Origin: Enterocloster alcoholdehydrogenati
GTDB taxonomy: Bacteria > Bacillota > Clostridia > Lachnospirales > Lachnospiraceae
Reading direction: 5' to 3'
Assembly: GCF_013282095.1 (NCBI RefSeq)
Contig: NZ_BLTJ01000012.1
Location: 1 to 64,000, forward strand
DNA: 64,000 nucleotides
Below, piece after piece: positions 7,757 to 15,373 of the stretch. A program made the translations under genes and the position numbers. The notes beneath the pieces were generated by a model. The model was not told the DNA's origin. It saw only the letters and a list, made by a program, of their open reading frames with translations, and ran no database searches. The first letter of the stretch is position 1. Every line of letters starts with the position of its first letter.

Positions 7757-8659
7757 TTATCTCGTTTCCACGTTGAAACGATGGGACAGATATTTTGCAA
7801 GGCCGTTGATTCCCAGGACGATCACCAGAAGAACGACGGCAACTCCGAAGGCCTCGTTGTACTTTGCCTTCTGCATAAACAGATACAGCTGAATGGTCAG
7901 CGTTCCGCCGGACTCGAACATCTTTGTAAGCAGGTTTTTCGGCAGATAGTAACCGCTTCCCGCGGTAAACAGCAGCGCGGCGGACTCTCCTACAATACGT
8001 CCGATAGCCAGGATTACTCCAGTGATGATACCGGGCATAGCGCTTGGCAGAAGGATCGTGCGGATCATATACCACTTGGTAGCACCGATTCCCAGCGCGC
8101 CGTGGCGGTAGCTGTCAGGAACCGTCTTTAAGGCCTCCTGGGTTGTGCGGGTAATCAGCGGAAGGATCATCAGAGTCAGCGTCAGCGCGCCGGTAAGGAT
8201 AGAATATCCCAGCCCCAGTGTATTCCCAAAAAATACCATTCCAAAAAGACCAAAAATAATGGATGGGATACCGGACAGTGTTTCTGTGGTAAATTCGATC
8301 ACGCGCACTACTTTTCCCGGCTTTGCGTATTCATTTAAATAAATGGCCGAGCCTACGCCCAGCGGAGTAGCGATCAGCAGCGTAATCACAACAATATAAA
8401 GGGTATTGATAATATTTCCCAGGATACCGACCGTTCCCTTGGTGGCGCTGGAGGCTGTGCTTAAGAAAGACCAGGTCACATGGGGTATACCCCTTACAAA
8501 GGTATATCCCAGAATACCAACCAGAAGGAGCAGGGAGATAGCTGTGCAGCCGTAGATCACACCTGTAAGCGCTACATCCGCCGAACGGACGTGTTTTCCG
8601 TAAATGCTTTCTCTGACAGCAGAACGTTCATCGACATTAACTGCGGCTTCACCTGTCAT
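7757..8659 (-). CDS. pstA: Phosphate ABC transporter permease PstA
   Basis: A 300-residue membrane permease with six predicted transmembrane helices after a basic ~35-residue N-terminal stretch. The cytoplasmic coupling loop reads ALKTVPDSYRHGALGIGATKW, the EAA-type motif of PstA proteins, and the C-terminus ends in KYLSHRFNVETR. With PstC it forms the phosphate channel. The ATG overlaps the end of pstC by 11 bp, which implies translational coupling, and GAAGGGAG precedes it. Confidence 0.97.
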   Translation of the reverse strand: MTGEAAVNVDERSAVRESIYGKHVRSADVALTGVIYGCTAISLLLLVGILGYTFVRGIPHVTWSFLSTASSATKGTVGILGNIINTLYIVVITLLIATPLGVGSAIYLNEYAKPGKVVRVIEFTTETLSGIPSIIFGLFGMVFFGNTLGLGYSILTGALTLTLMILPLITRTTQEALKTVPDSYRHGALGIGATKWYMIRTILLPSAMPGIITGVILAIGRIVGESAALLFTAGSGYYLPKNLLTKMFESGGTLTIQLYLFMQKAKYNEAFGVAVVLLVIVLGINGLAKYLSHRFNVETR

Positions 8660-9584
8660 TTTTATGGTCTCCCTTCTTAAGTATTCTCGTAAGGCTGATA
8701 TTGATCAGCATAATAAATGCAAACAGCACAAGGCCGATGGTAAAAAGCACCTGCCTGTGAAGTCCAGAGGCGTATCCCATTTCGGACACAATAGCAGTGG
8801 TAAGGAAACGAACGGAATTAAAGGGCAGCGGAACATTAACAGAGCTTCCCGATACGAGGCTGATCGCCATGGCCTCTCCGATGGCACGGCCGATTCCCAG
8901 GACGATAGCTGTGATGATGCCCGACTTTGCAGCAGGAAGAACCACCTGAAAAATCGTCTGGATCTTAGTGGCCCCCAACGCCAGGGATGCGCTTCTTAAA
9001 TGCCCCGGTACGGCTCTGAGAGCCGATTCGCTGATATTGATCACGGTGGGCAGGATCATCAGGGCCAGCACCAGCACCGCCGAGATCAGATTGGCTCCGC
9101 CGGTAAACTGATGGTCTGTTCCCTTGAAAATAATCAGCTCCAGCTTATACATCAGCGGGTTTAAGATCAGGATACCCAGCAGTCCGTAGATTACAGACGG
9201 AATACCCGCTAAAAGCTCAACTGCCGGACGGACGATATTGGCAACCTTCTTTGGCGCTACCTCTGCCAGGAAAACCGCCGTCATCACGCCAATGGGAACT
9301 CCGATCAGAATGGCAAGGAAGGTTCCCACAATGGAAGTCAGAATAACATATAAAATACCAAAGCTGGGATCCGCAGCGTCAGGCTTCCAGACTGTTCCAA
9401 ACAGGATATCGGTAATTCCTACCTGAAACAGAGCGGGCGCACCGCTGATCACCATGTATAACGTAATGGATGCAACAGCCAGAACAGCGAAAAAGCCGCA
9501 GGCGGTGAAAATCACCTGTGCAGCTTTTTCAACGCCGGACTTGCTGCCATGATGGGAACGTATGGAAAATGTTTCCGTTGTCAT
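8649..9584 (-). CDS. pstC: Phosphate ABC transporter permease PstC
   Basis: A 311-residue permease with six predicted helices. The EAA-type loop is ALRAVPGHLRSASLALGATK. It also has GIPSVIYGLLG and GIGRAIGEAMAISLV, both characteristic of PstC. It pairs with PstA to form the membrane channel that accepts phosphate from PstS. It starts at ATG 9584 behind AAAGGAG, 28 bp after pstS, and overlaps pstA at its end. Confidence 0.97.
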   Translation of the reverse strand: MTTETFSIRSHHGSKSGVEKAAQVIFTACGFFAVLAVASITLYMVISGAPALFQVGITDILFGTVWKPDAADPSFGILYVILTSIVGTFLAILIGVPIGVMTAVFLAEVAPKKVANIVRPAVELLAGIPSVIYGLLGILILNPLMYKLELIIFKGTDHQFTGGANLISAVLVLALMILPTVINISESALRAVPGHLRSASLALGATKIQTIFQVVLPAAKSGIITAIVLGIGRAIGEAMAISLVSGSSVNVPLPFNSVRFLTTAIVSEMGYASGLHRQVLFTIGLVLFAFIMLINISLTRILKKGDHKNDR

Positions 9585-9612
9585 TGCAGATCGTCTCCTT
9601 TCGCGTATCTGA

Positions 9613-10527
9613 TTACTTATCTACGGAGATCAGTCCTACGGACTTGACAAGCTCAGTGCCTTCCTCAGAGTGAATGAAATCGAACAGGGCCTTTACCAGA
9701 TCATTCTGCTCAGAAATCTCACCCTTGGTTGCCATTACGAACGGACGGCTCAAGAAGTAGTTTCCAGCCTTGATATTCTCCTCGGTTGGTTCGGATCCGT
9801 CTAATTTTAATGCCTTTACTGTGTCATCCAGTACGTCCAAAGATACATAGCCGATAGCTCCAGGTGTGGAAGCAACCTTTGCCATTACCGCACCGGTGCT
9901 GTCTAACTCATTGGCGTACTTGCACTTGTCCTCCAGCTTTAACAGCTCTTCAAAGGCAGTTCTGGTGCCGGAACCAGACTCGCGGCCCACTACTACGATC
10001 GGCGCGTCGCTTCCGCCTACATCCTTCCAGTTTGTCACAGTGCCGTCATAAATACCTGCCAGCTGATCCTTTGTCAGGTCTTCTACCGTGTTTGAGGGAT
10101 CTACTACAACTGCGATTCCGTCAATCGCTACAATATTTTCAACGACGCCCTTTGCCTTTTCCTCATCCTTTAAGTTTCTGGAGGCATTTCCAATATCTGC
10201 GGAACCATTTGCAACTGCTTCAACGCCTGCGCCGGATCCAACAAATTCAGCTGTTACTGTTACCTTTGGATATTTTTCCATAAATGTCTCGCTGAGAGCA
10301 TTTGCAAATTTTTCCATGGAAGTCGAGCCTACCATACTGATGGAGCCGCTTAAGTCGGCTGTTTCCTTTGCCGCCTCTGTCTTAGCGTCTGTCTGCTCTG
10401 CTGCCTTTGTGGTCTGCTTTGCAGCAGTAGTCGTCTCTGCAGAAGAGCTGCCGCAGCCTGCCAGCATCCCTGCGGCCATCACTACAGAACCAACCGCTGC
10501 CAGAATCTTCTTACCATTCTTTTTCAT
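9613..10527 (-). CDS. pstS: Phosphate-binding lipoprotein PstS
   Basis: A 304-residue periplasm-side phosphate-binding protein anchored as a lipoprotein: MKKNGKKILAAVGSVV...MLAGC with lipid-attachment Cys25, then a Thr/Ala/Lys linker. The mature part has the phosphate-site segments: ISMVGSTSMEKFA near the N-terminus, ADIGNASRNLKDEEK, and VVVGRESGSGTRTAFEE. It is the first gene of pstSCAB-phoU, with a GGAGG site, and lies downstream of an 11-bp phased Pho-box-like repeat. Low phosphate is therefore the expected inducer. Confidence 0.97.
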   Translation of the reverse strand: MKKNGKKILAAVGSVVMAAGMLAGCGSSSAETTTAAKQTTKAAEQTDAKTEAAKETADLSGSISMVGSTSMEKFANALSETFMEKYPKVTVTAEFVGSGAGVEAVANGSADIGNASRNLKDEEKAKGVVENIVAIDGIAVVVDPSNTVEDLTKDQLAGIYDGTVTNWKDVGGSDAPIVVVGRESGSGTRTAFEELLKLEDKCKYANELDSTGAVMAKVASTPGAIGYVSLDVLDDTVKALKLDGSEPTEENIKAGNYFLSRPFVMATKGEISEQNDLVKALFDFIHSEEGTELVKSVGLISVDK

Positions 10528-10597
10528 AATATTGTTCCTCCGCTTTTTGCGCCTTGCGCTATATTTTTATGTGTTTGTGTTCCTCGTTACATTGTGG

Positions 10598-10663
10598 AGT
10601 ATACAAAAGTTTTACATTTGGAGAAAGCAAGTTATGGTATAAGTTTTGTAAATTCTATGTAAA
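10598..10663 (-). promoter_or_regulatory. Pho-box promoter of pst operon
   Basis: Three direct repeats with an exact 11-bp period occur, read on the minus strand: TTTACA (10663-10658), TTTACA (10652-10647) and TATACC (10641-10636). B. subtilis PhoP binds TT(A/T)ACA repeats with about this spacing. A -10 hexamer TATACT follows at 10603-10598, without a good -35, as expected for an activated promoter. The gene-free stretch 10528-10890 also holds an inverted repeat and a small repeat element. Confidence 0.65.
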
Positions 10664-10680
10664 TTGATATAAAAACCGGG

Positions 10681-10733
10681 CGCTGATTCCCCTGGTCGGA
10701 TACACGGACAAAGCAAAAACGCCGGAATCAGCG
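10681..10733 (-). terminator. Inverted repeat, probable terminator after the 10891-11319 gene
   Basis: CGCTGATTCC (10681-10690) pairs perfectly with GGAATCAGCG (10724-10733) across a 33-nt loop. On the minus strand the stem is followed by CCCGGTTTTTAT. It separates the unknown three-gene cassette from the pst promoter. The long loop makes this less certain than a classical terminator. Confidence 0.45.
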
Positions 10734-10811
10734 GATTTACCACTTTCTTCCAGCGTTTTACATGATTGTAACTGTTCAAACAGAAACATATAAACATCTG
10801 TGTTATTTTTT

Positions 10812-10891
10812 GTAACTATTCATCCATGCGGCAACTTGTGCGGAAATATGTGCGGCAGTCTGGCAGGAAGATCGCAGGACTGAATAATTAC
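10812..10891. repeat. 80-bp intergenic element with terminal inverted repeats (GTAACNNTTCA family)
   Basis: The ends are GTAACTATTCA (10812-10822) and TGAATAATTAC (10881-10891), inverted repeats agreeing at 10 of 11 positions. The first 53 bp match a sequence at 53886-53938 at 43 positions. A lone copy of the end motif, GTAACTGTTCA, is at 10768-10778. The right end touches the stop codon of the gene at 10891. It looks like a small dispersed repeat of unknown nature. Confidence 0.55.
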
Positions 10892-11319
10892 TATTTCTTT
10901 GCCCCAGTGTTTTTTATGAAATCATTTCCGCATTTTGGACAGTGAATGCTTACCTTTCCGTGATTTCTGGGAATACGGATCTTCTGTTTGCAGTTGGGGC
11001 AGCAAAAAATCCTGTATCTTCGGCTTTCGCTCAGACGAAACCTCCACTTTTTCCAGATTTCTGTGATGTGAAAACGAAAGCGCAGGTAAGCTTCGTTTTC
11101 CCTGCTGCGTCTGGAGATGTCTCTGGAAATTATGCGGGCGTAAAGAATGATGAGCAGCAGCAGAAGCAGACCGCGGATAAATGAAAGGATCCAGTACGAT
11201 CGGATAAAGCAGCTGAACAGCGCCAATAAAACAACCACCCACGACAAAAACCGTCCCAGCTCGTCCGCACCATAGCGGCCAATCATAAAGCGTTGGAGTT
11301 TTTCTCTTAGATTCTGCAT
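10891..11319 (-). CDS. Small membrane protein with C-terminal zinc ribbon, function unknown
   Basis: A 142-residue protein I cannot name. Residues ~20-65 hold two hydrophobic helices (LSWVVVLLALFSCFI and FIRGLLLLLLIILY). A basic stretch (RRSRENEAYLRFRF) follows, and the C-terminus has a zinc-ribbon: FCCPNCKQKIRIPRNHGK then IHCPKCGNDF, that is CxxC-x(18-20)-CxxC. It is likely a membrane-tethered, cytoplasm-facing metal-binding protein. AAGGAG precedes the ATG. It is the third gene of a minus-strand set with a secreted protein and a membrane-anchored protein, but unlike them it has ordinary base composition. Confidence 0.75.
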   Translation of the reverse strand: MQNLREKLQRFMIGRYGADELGRFLSWVVVLLALFSCFIRSYWILSFIRGLLLLLLIILYARIISRDISRRSRENEAYLRFRFHITEIWKKWRFRLSESRRYRIFCCPNCKQKIRIPRNHGKVSIHCPKCGNDFIKNTGAKK

Positions 11320-11358
11320 TTGAGCGCTCCTTCCTTGGTGGATGTAGACGAGGTGGGA

Positions 11359-11874
11359 TTATTCGATCCAGATACCGTCGGTTACTGGGCTGAAGCCTTC
11401 GAATTTGTTGTCTTTTACAGCTGAGAAGGCGCCTCTGATTCTGTAATAACCTTTTTTCTGGTTCTTAAATGTTATATTTACTGATGGATAATTTAATCCA
11501 TCCGGATAATCTTTCGCGTAAAATTCTGCATCATAATATGTAACTTGATACCAAGCCCCATCCTCTTCATCATATCGATCTAAATACAAAGTAATATATA
11601 CCTCTTCTACTGGTACTGCTAAATACGCCGTTCCTACCCCCCCAATATCTCCATTTCCTTGGTTAGAAATGACTACATCTGCACCAACAAAAAAATCTCC
11701 TCTTTCTACTGCTCTCTCACTTGCCTTTGCTTTATCCCTATTTTTAGGAAGTAATGAAGATCTTGTTTGAAGTGATGCAGGTTTCTGTAAATTTCGAGAT
11801 GCTGCCAAAACATTTAAAGACATTAATTGTATTATTAATAATGATATAATTAAACTTTTAATTATTTTTTTCAT
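11359..11874 (-). CDS. Secreted protein of unknown function, AT-rich
   Basis: A 171-residue protein with a clear signal peptide (MKKIIKSLIISLLIIQLMSLNVLAA, cleavage likely after LAA) and no further membrane helix. The mature part has a basic, Ser/Arg-rich start, then beta-rich sequence with many Tyr and Asp residues (YLDRYDEEDGAWYQVTYYD) and ends YRIRGAFSAVKDNKFEGFSPVTDGIWIE. I recognise no domain. It starts 18 bp after a membrane-anchored protein and is far more AT-rich than its surroundings (18 of 60 bases are G or C at 11461-11520). It may work with that protein at the cell surface. GAAAAGGAAT is the ribosome site. Confidence 0.75.
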   Translation of the reverse strand: MKKIIKSLIISLLIIQLMSLNVLAASRNLQKPASLQTRSSLLPKNRDKAKASERAVERGDFFVGADVVISNQGNGDIGGVGTAYLAVPVEEVYITLYLDRYDEEDGAWYQVTYYDAEFYAKDYPDGLNYPSVNITFKNQKKGYYRIRGAFSAVKDNKFEGFSPVTDGIWIE

Positions 11875-11892
11875 TTTGTATTCCTTTTCACT

Positions 11893-12666
11893 TTAATATG
11901 TCAAATTCTCTATTATTTTTATAAATTCTTCTTCATCAATATCAGCCGTAAATCTATAATACACTCCATCATCTATAAAGGTTGTCTCATATCGCATTTC
12001 ACCATTGGATAAAACTTCACTGTATATTTTTAAATCCCTGCCAATCCACTTATTAAAAACAGTGTTCTCTTGTTGTACTAAATCTGATCTATACTGATAA
12101 GAAACTTCTGTTTCATACTTTGATTGAATCATATATATATTTTGCTTTCCTAAAACAAAACGTAACTTTGCCATTCCATCTTCAATAACGATCTCCGAAA
12201 ATTTCATTTTATAAGGCCTGTATCCGAAACGAATTGGTTTTTGTTCCAGAATTTGTTCTATTTTCTGATAAGCTAATTCCTCATCTCCCTCACTTACTTT
12301 ATTTGAATCATTATTCAGTACAACACCTCCCCCAGCCTCTCTCTCCCGATAAAAATACGACTTTCTCCCCAAAGCCACAAAGCATCCGCTGCCAGTCAGC
12401 GCTGCCGCAAGCAGTCCTACAGCGGCCACCCGTTTCCATTTAACCCGTTGCGGAGCGGTAAGTATTTTCCTGCGTTCTGCCTCCACCCGCCTGCAGATGC
12501 GTTCAAACTCATCCGCAGGCGGCGGTTTGATTGGCAAAGGGCGGGTATTTTTCTGGGCTTTTTCAAACTCCCTCAGGATCTGCTCGTCTGAAAGACCACA
12601 TATTTTCTCCAGTTTCCTCTGCATGATAATATTCTGATTGGGTTGATTACTGTAAAATTTTCCCAC
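11893..12666 (-). CDS. Single-pass membrane protein with DUF4367-like ectodomain
   Basis: A 257-residue protein with a GTG start (AGAGGTG before it). Residues 1-75 are cytoplasmic and charged (SDEQILREFEKAQ, PADEFERICRRVEAERRK), residues ~78-100 form one membrane helix (RVAAVGLLAAALTGSGCFVALG), and the remainder is outside. The ectodomain's end, DDGVYYRFTADIDEEEFIKIIENL, resembles DUF4367 domains of clostridial anti-sigma-like proteins; I rate that as suggestive. The coding sequence changes character at about 12340: the cytoplasmic and membrane part is GC-rich (36 of 60 at 12361-12420), while the ectodomain part is AT-rich like the next gene. This suggests the ectodomain was exchanged or acquired together with the secreted partner. 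Confidence 0.75.
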   Translation of the reverse strand: MGKFYSNQPNQNIIMQRKLEKICGLSDEQILREFEKAQKNTRPLPIKPPPADEFERICRRVEAERRKILTAPQRVKWKRVAAVGLLAAALTGSGCFVALGRKSYFYREREAGGGVVLNNDSNKVSEGDEELAYQKIEQILEQKPIRFGYRPYKMKFSEIVIEDGMAKLRFVLGKQNIYMIQSKYETEVSYQYRSDLVQQENTVFNKWIGRDLKIYSEVLSNGEMRYETTFIDDGVYYRFTADIDEEEFIKIIENLTY

Positions 12667-12715
12667 GGGGCACCTCTATTTACCAAATCTCCTTAAGTTC
12701 CCTTATGCTTTAGGG

Positions 12716-12746
12716 TTGACTTTTTGCAGTTAATGCTTACTATAAT
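12716..12746 (+). promoter_or_regulatory. Promoter of murG
   Basis: TTGACT (12716-12721) and TATAAT (12741-12746) with a 19-bp spacer, which is long but with a perfect -10. The murG ribosome site CAGGAGG follows at about 12763. Confidence 0.5.
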
Positions 12747-12776
12747 AGTAGATGTTTTACCTTCAGGAGGCCATTT

Positions 12777-13847
12777 ATGAAAAAAATTATTCTGACCGGC
12801 GGCGGTACTGCCGGACACGTTACCCCCAATCTGGCCCTGCTTCCTTCTCTGAAAGAGGCTGGATATGAAGTCCGCTATATCGGTTCCTATCAGGGCATGG
12901 AGCGCAAGCTGATTGAAAACGCTGGGATTCCCTATGACGGGATCTCCTCAGGCAAGCTGCGCCGGTATTTTGATATAAAAAACTTCACAGATCCATTCCG
13001 CGTTATCAAGGGCTATGCTGAGGCAAGACGTCTCTTAAAACGGTATAAACCCGATGTGGTATTTTCAAAGGGCGGCTTTGTAGCTGTGCCAGTCGTGCTG
13101 GCAGCAAAGCATTATAAAATCCCAACCATTATCCATGAATCTGATATGACCCCCGGACTGGCAAACAAAATCTGTATCCCCTCTGCTGCAAAGGTCTGCT
13201 GCAATTTCCCTGAGACCTTAAAATACCTTCCAAAAGACAAGGCGATTCTCACCGGATCCCCTATCCGTGCGGAGCTTCTTAAAGGCGATCGTGCCTCCGG
13301 CCTGGCCTACACCCATTTAAAAGGCGATAAACCGGTTCTGCTGATCATCGGCGGCAGTCTGGGCTCTGTAGCCGTCAATACTGCGGTACGCCGCGTCCTT
13401 CCACGCCTTCTGCCTTCCTTCCAGATCATACATATCTGCGGAAAAGGCAATCTGGATGAATCACTTATCAGCACAGAAGGCTATATGCAGTATGAATACG
13501 TAGACGCTCCTTTAAAGCACCTTTTTGCGGCTGCTGACATCGTGGTATCCCGTGCCGGAGCCAACTCAATCTGCGAGCTTTTAGCCCTCAGAAAGCCCAA
13601 CCTGCTGATCCCTCTGTCTGCGGCTGCCAGCCGAGGCGATCAGATCTTAAACGCTAATTCCTTTGCAAAGCAGGGTTTCAGCAAAGTCCTGGAAGAAGAG
13701 GCTATCACCGATGACGCTCTCTGTGATGCGGTGACTGAGCTCTATACCAGCCGCGCCTCCTATATCAGGGCCATGGAGACCAGCCAGTTAAACCATGCCG
13801 TAGAAACCGTCATGTCACTGATCGAATCCTGCGCCAGCCGTTCCTGA
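12777..13847 (+). CDS. murG: UDP-N-acetylglucosamine:N-acetylmuramyl-(pentapeptide) pyrophosphoryl-undecaprenol GlcNAc transferase MurG
   Basis: A 356-residue GT28 glycosyltransferase that converts lipid I to lipid II on the cytoplasmic face of the membrane, the last cytoplasmic step of peptidoglycan synthesis. The glycine-rich loop GGGTAGHVTPNLAL is at residues 8-21, SKGGFVAVP at ~100, and HESDMTPGLANK at ~125. The donor-site motif IIGGSLGSVAVN is at ~195, and SRAGANSICELLALRKPNLLIPL at ~260 binds UDP-GlcNAc (usually SRAGA.T..E). It is monocistronic here, outside the usual division and cell-wall cluster, and may be a second copy in the genome. AGGAGG precedes the ATG. Confidence 0.95.
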   Translation: MKKIILTGGGTAGHVTPNLALLPSLKEAGYEVRYIGSYQGMERKLIENAGIPYDGISSGKLRRYFDIKNFTDPFRVIKGYAEARRLLKRYKPDVVFSKGGFVAVPVVLAAKHYKIPTIIHESDMTPGLANKICIPSAAKVCCNFPETLKYLPKDKAILTGSPIRAELLKGDRASGLAYTHLKGDKPVLLIIGGSLGSVAVNTAVRRVLPRLLPSFQIIHICGKGNLDESLISTEGYMQYEYVDAPLKHLFAAADIVVSRAGANSICELLALRKPNLLIPLSAAASRGDQILNANSFAKQGFSKVLEEEAITDDALCDAVTELYTSRASYIRAMETSQLNHAVETVMSLIESCASRS

Positions 13848-13968
13848 CAGCTGCCTTCTGCTTTACAGATCTGTGTACTCCCGGAGACCGCAAAAGCTCT
13901 ATCTGATGATACCATCCGTAGAGTCCGCAGATCTGCTCCGTTTTACGCCCTTTACCTGATTCCCGCTT

Positions 13969-14517
13969 TTATGGCCAGCTCTCGTCCCTGAGAAGCTTTT
14001 CCACAGATTTTCTGATGCGGCTCACTCTGGAATAGCAGGCTTTTTCTGAGATATTCAGGATCTGACAGACCTCTTCTGTGGATCTGCCTTCAATCAGCTT
14101 TAAATTTGCCACCTGCTGCCAGTTCTCCGGCATACGTTCAATGGCCTCCAGAATGGCAAAACATCTCTCCTTGCTCGCAACAAAGTCCGGAATACTCTGC
14201 CTCCCGGACTGTATCCTGAATTCTTCCATTATAAAATCCTCATCATCTACATCCTGACAGGGCTTATTCCCCAGTCTTCTGTGAAAATCCATACAACGGC
14301 TTTTGAGGATCCGTCCCAGCAGTATTTTCTTTCCCTGCTCCGACTGCTCAAGAGAATAGTCATACTGAGCAAACGACACGAATGTATCCTGAACTACATC
14401 ATCAATATAGTCAGGAGGTATTTCATACTCATAGGCAAGACGCCTTAAAACCCCTTGATACTTCAGATACATCCCCTCAAACTTTTCTCTGGACTCCACA
14501 TCCATTTTTCTGCTCAT
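13969..14517 (-). CDS. RNA polymerase sigma factor, sigma-70 family (ECF-like)
   Basis: A 182-residue sigma factor with region 2 (YEIPPDYIDDVVQDTFVSFAQY, core RNA polymerase binding, and ILLGRILKSRCMDFHRR for -10 contact) and region 4 (MPENWQQVANLKLIEGRSTEEVCQILNISEKACYSRVSRIRKSV, a helix-turn-helix for the -35). This is the layout of ECF sigma factors. It starts 8 bp after the HIT gene and has a weak ribosome site of its own, so translation is probably coupled to it. No anti-sigma gene follows directly, since murG lies beyond it on the other strand. Its regulon cannot be told from this window. Confidence 0.9.
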   Translation of the reverse strand: MSRKMDVESREKFEGMYLKYQGVLRRLAYEYEIPPDYIDDVVQDTFVSFAQYDYSLEQSEQGKKILLGRILKSRCMDFHRRLGNKPCQDVDDEDFIMEEFRIQSGRQSIPDFVASKERCFAILEAIERMPENWQQVANLKLIEGRSTEEVCQILNISEKACYSRVSRIRKSVEKLLRDESWP

Positions 14518-14525
14518 CGCTGTCT

Positions 14526-14942
14526 TTACAAGCTGTCCTTTATCCTCTGTGCCAGCTGAGCAAGTTCATCCCCTGATGCCGTTCCCGGCGTCCAGCCCAC
14601 GATTGAAGGCCCTCCCTCATAGCGCGGGATCACGTGCATATGAAAATGCATCACCGTCTGTCCGGCAGCCTCTCCATTGTTCTGAACCAGATTAAATCCA
14701 GCACAGCCCAGGCTTTTTTTCATCGCTGCGCCGATCTTTGCCCCAAGAGGAAGCACTCTGGCAGCTGTCTCCCCGTCCAGTCCGCATACATCGGGAAAAT
14801 GATTCTTCGGCAGGATCAGAGCATGGCCCTTTGACGCAGGCCCAAGATCCAGTATCACCCGGAACATATTATCCTCATATACCGTTGCTGATGGTATCTC
14901 TCCGTTTGCGATCTTGCAAAAAATACACGTATCATCTGTCAC
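14526..14942 (-). CDS. HIT-family nucleotide-binding protein
   Basis: A 138-residue histidine-triad protein. Near the N-terminus CIFCKIANGEIPS gives the typical HIT zinc-site start, GHALILPKNHFPD follows in the middle, and the catalytic triad is HFHMHVIP near residue 100. Proteins of this group hydrolyse nucleoside phosphoramidates or dinucleoside polyphosphates (HinT-like). An upstream in-frame ATG at 14978 would add an Arg-rich tail encoded by the ribosome site itself, so I take GTG 14942, six bases after GGGAGGAGGAAA. It is co-transcribed with the sigma factor downstream. Confidence 0.92.
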   Translation of the reverse strand: MTDDTCIFCKIANGEIPSATVYEDNMFRVILDLGPASKGHALILPKNHFPDVCGLDGETAARVLPLGAKIGAAMKKSLGCAGFNLVQNNGEAAGQTVMHFHMHVIPRYEGGPSIVGWTPGTASGDELAQLAQRIKDSL

Positions 14943-15115
14943 TTTGATTTCCTCCTCCCGCGGCTTTCGCCGCAGCAATCATTTTTCTGAAACTGCCCTT
15001 TAAGGACTTTTCTGAATCCGTTCAGACCACAGTCCCAGATACAGCTTGAAGCATACCTGAAAATAATCTCCCCCCGCAGCGCAGTGAACAGCAATTATTT
15101 CCAGATATGCTTTAT

Positions 15116-15144
15116 ATAGTAGCATAGTTTCCATTGCTTGTTAA
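15116..15144 (-). promoter_or_regulatory. Promoter of HIT-sigma operon
   Basis: On the minus strand TTAACA (15144-15139), 17 bp, TACTAT (15121-15116). The surrounding gene-free stretch 14943-15373 holds this promoter and, further upstream, a cluster of TGTAAA repeats; otherwise I see only weak hairpins near 15311-15370. Confidence 0.5.
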
Positions 15145-15183
15145 GTAAAATTCTTGTATTGGCGAGAAATTCTCCCCTTCCCC

Positions 15184-15218
15184 TGTAAAATTTGTGTCAA
15201 TTTGTAAAATTATGTAAA
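15184..15218 (-). promoter_or_regulatory. Pho-box-like cluster of TTTACA repeats (tentative)
   Basis: Read on the plus strand, TGTAAA occurs at 15184, 15203 and 15213, and TGTCAA at 15195. The spacings are 11, 8 and 10 bp, close to but less regular than the pst Pho box. It lies upstream of the HIT-sigma promoter. The region is AT-rich, so chance is a serious alternative. Confidence 0.25.
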
Positions 15219-15373
15219 TAGTGCACATAGAGCCAACCATAAATCGTGCAGTATAACATAACTATTTAGGGCATAAACGGATATCGGCTTATATCAATCA
15301 GACTGCTTCCACAAGGCTCCAGTTCCGCTTCTTACGCCCGAAGCAGTAAAGCAAAGACGCTGCGTCTGTCCGT

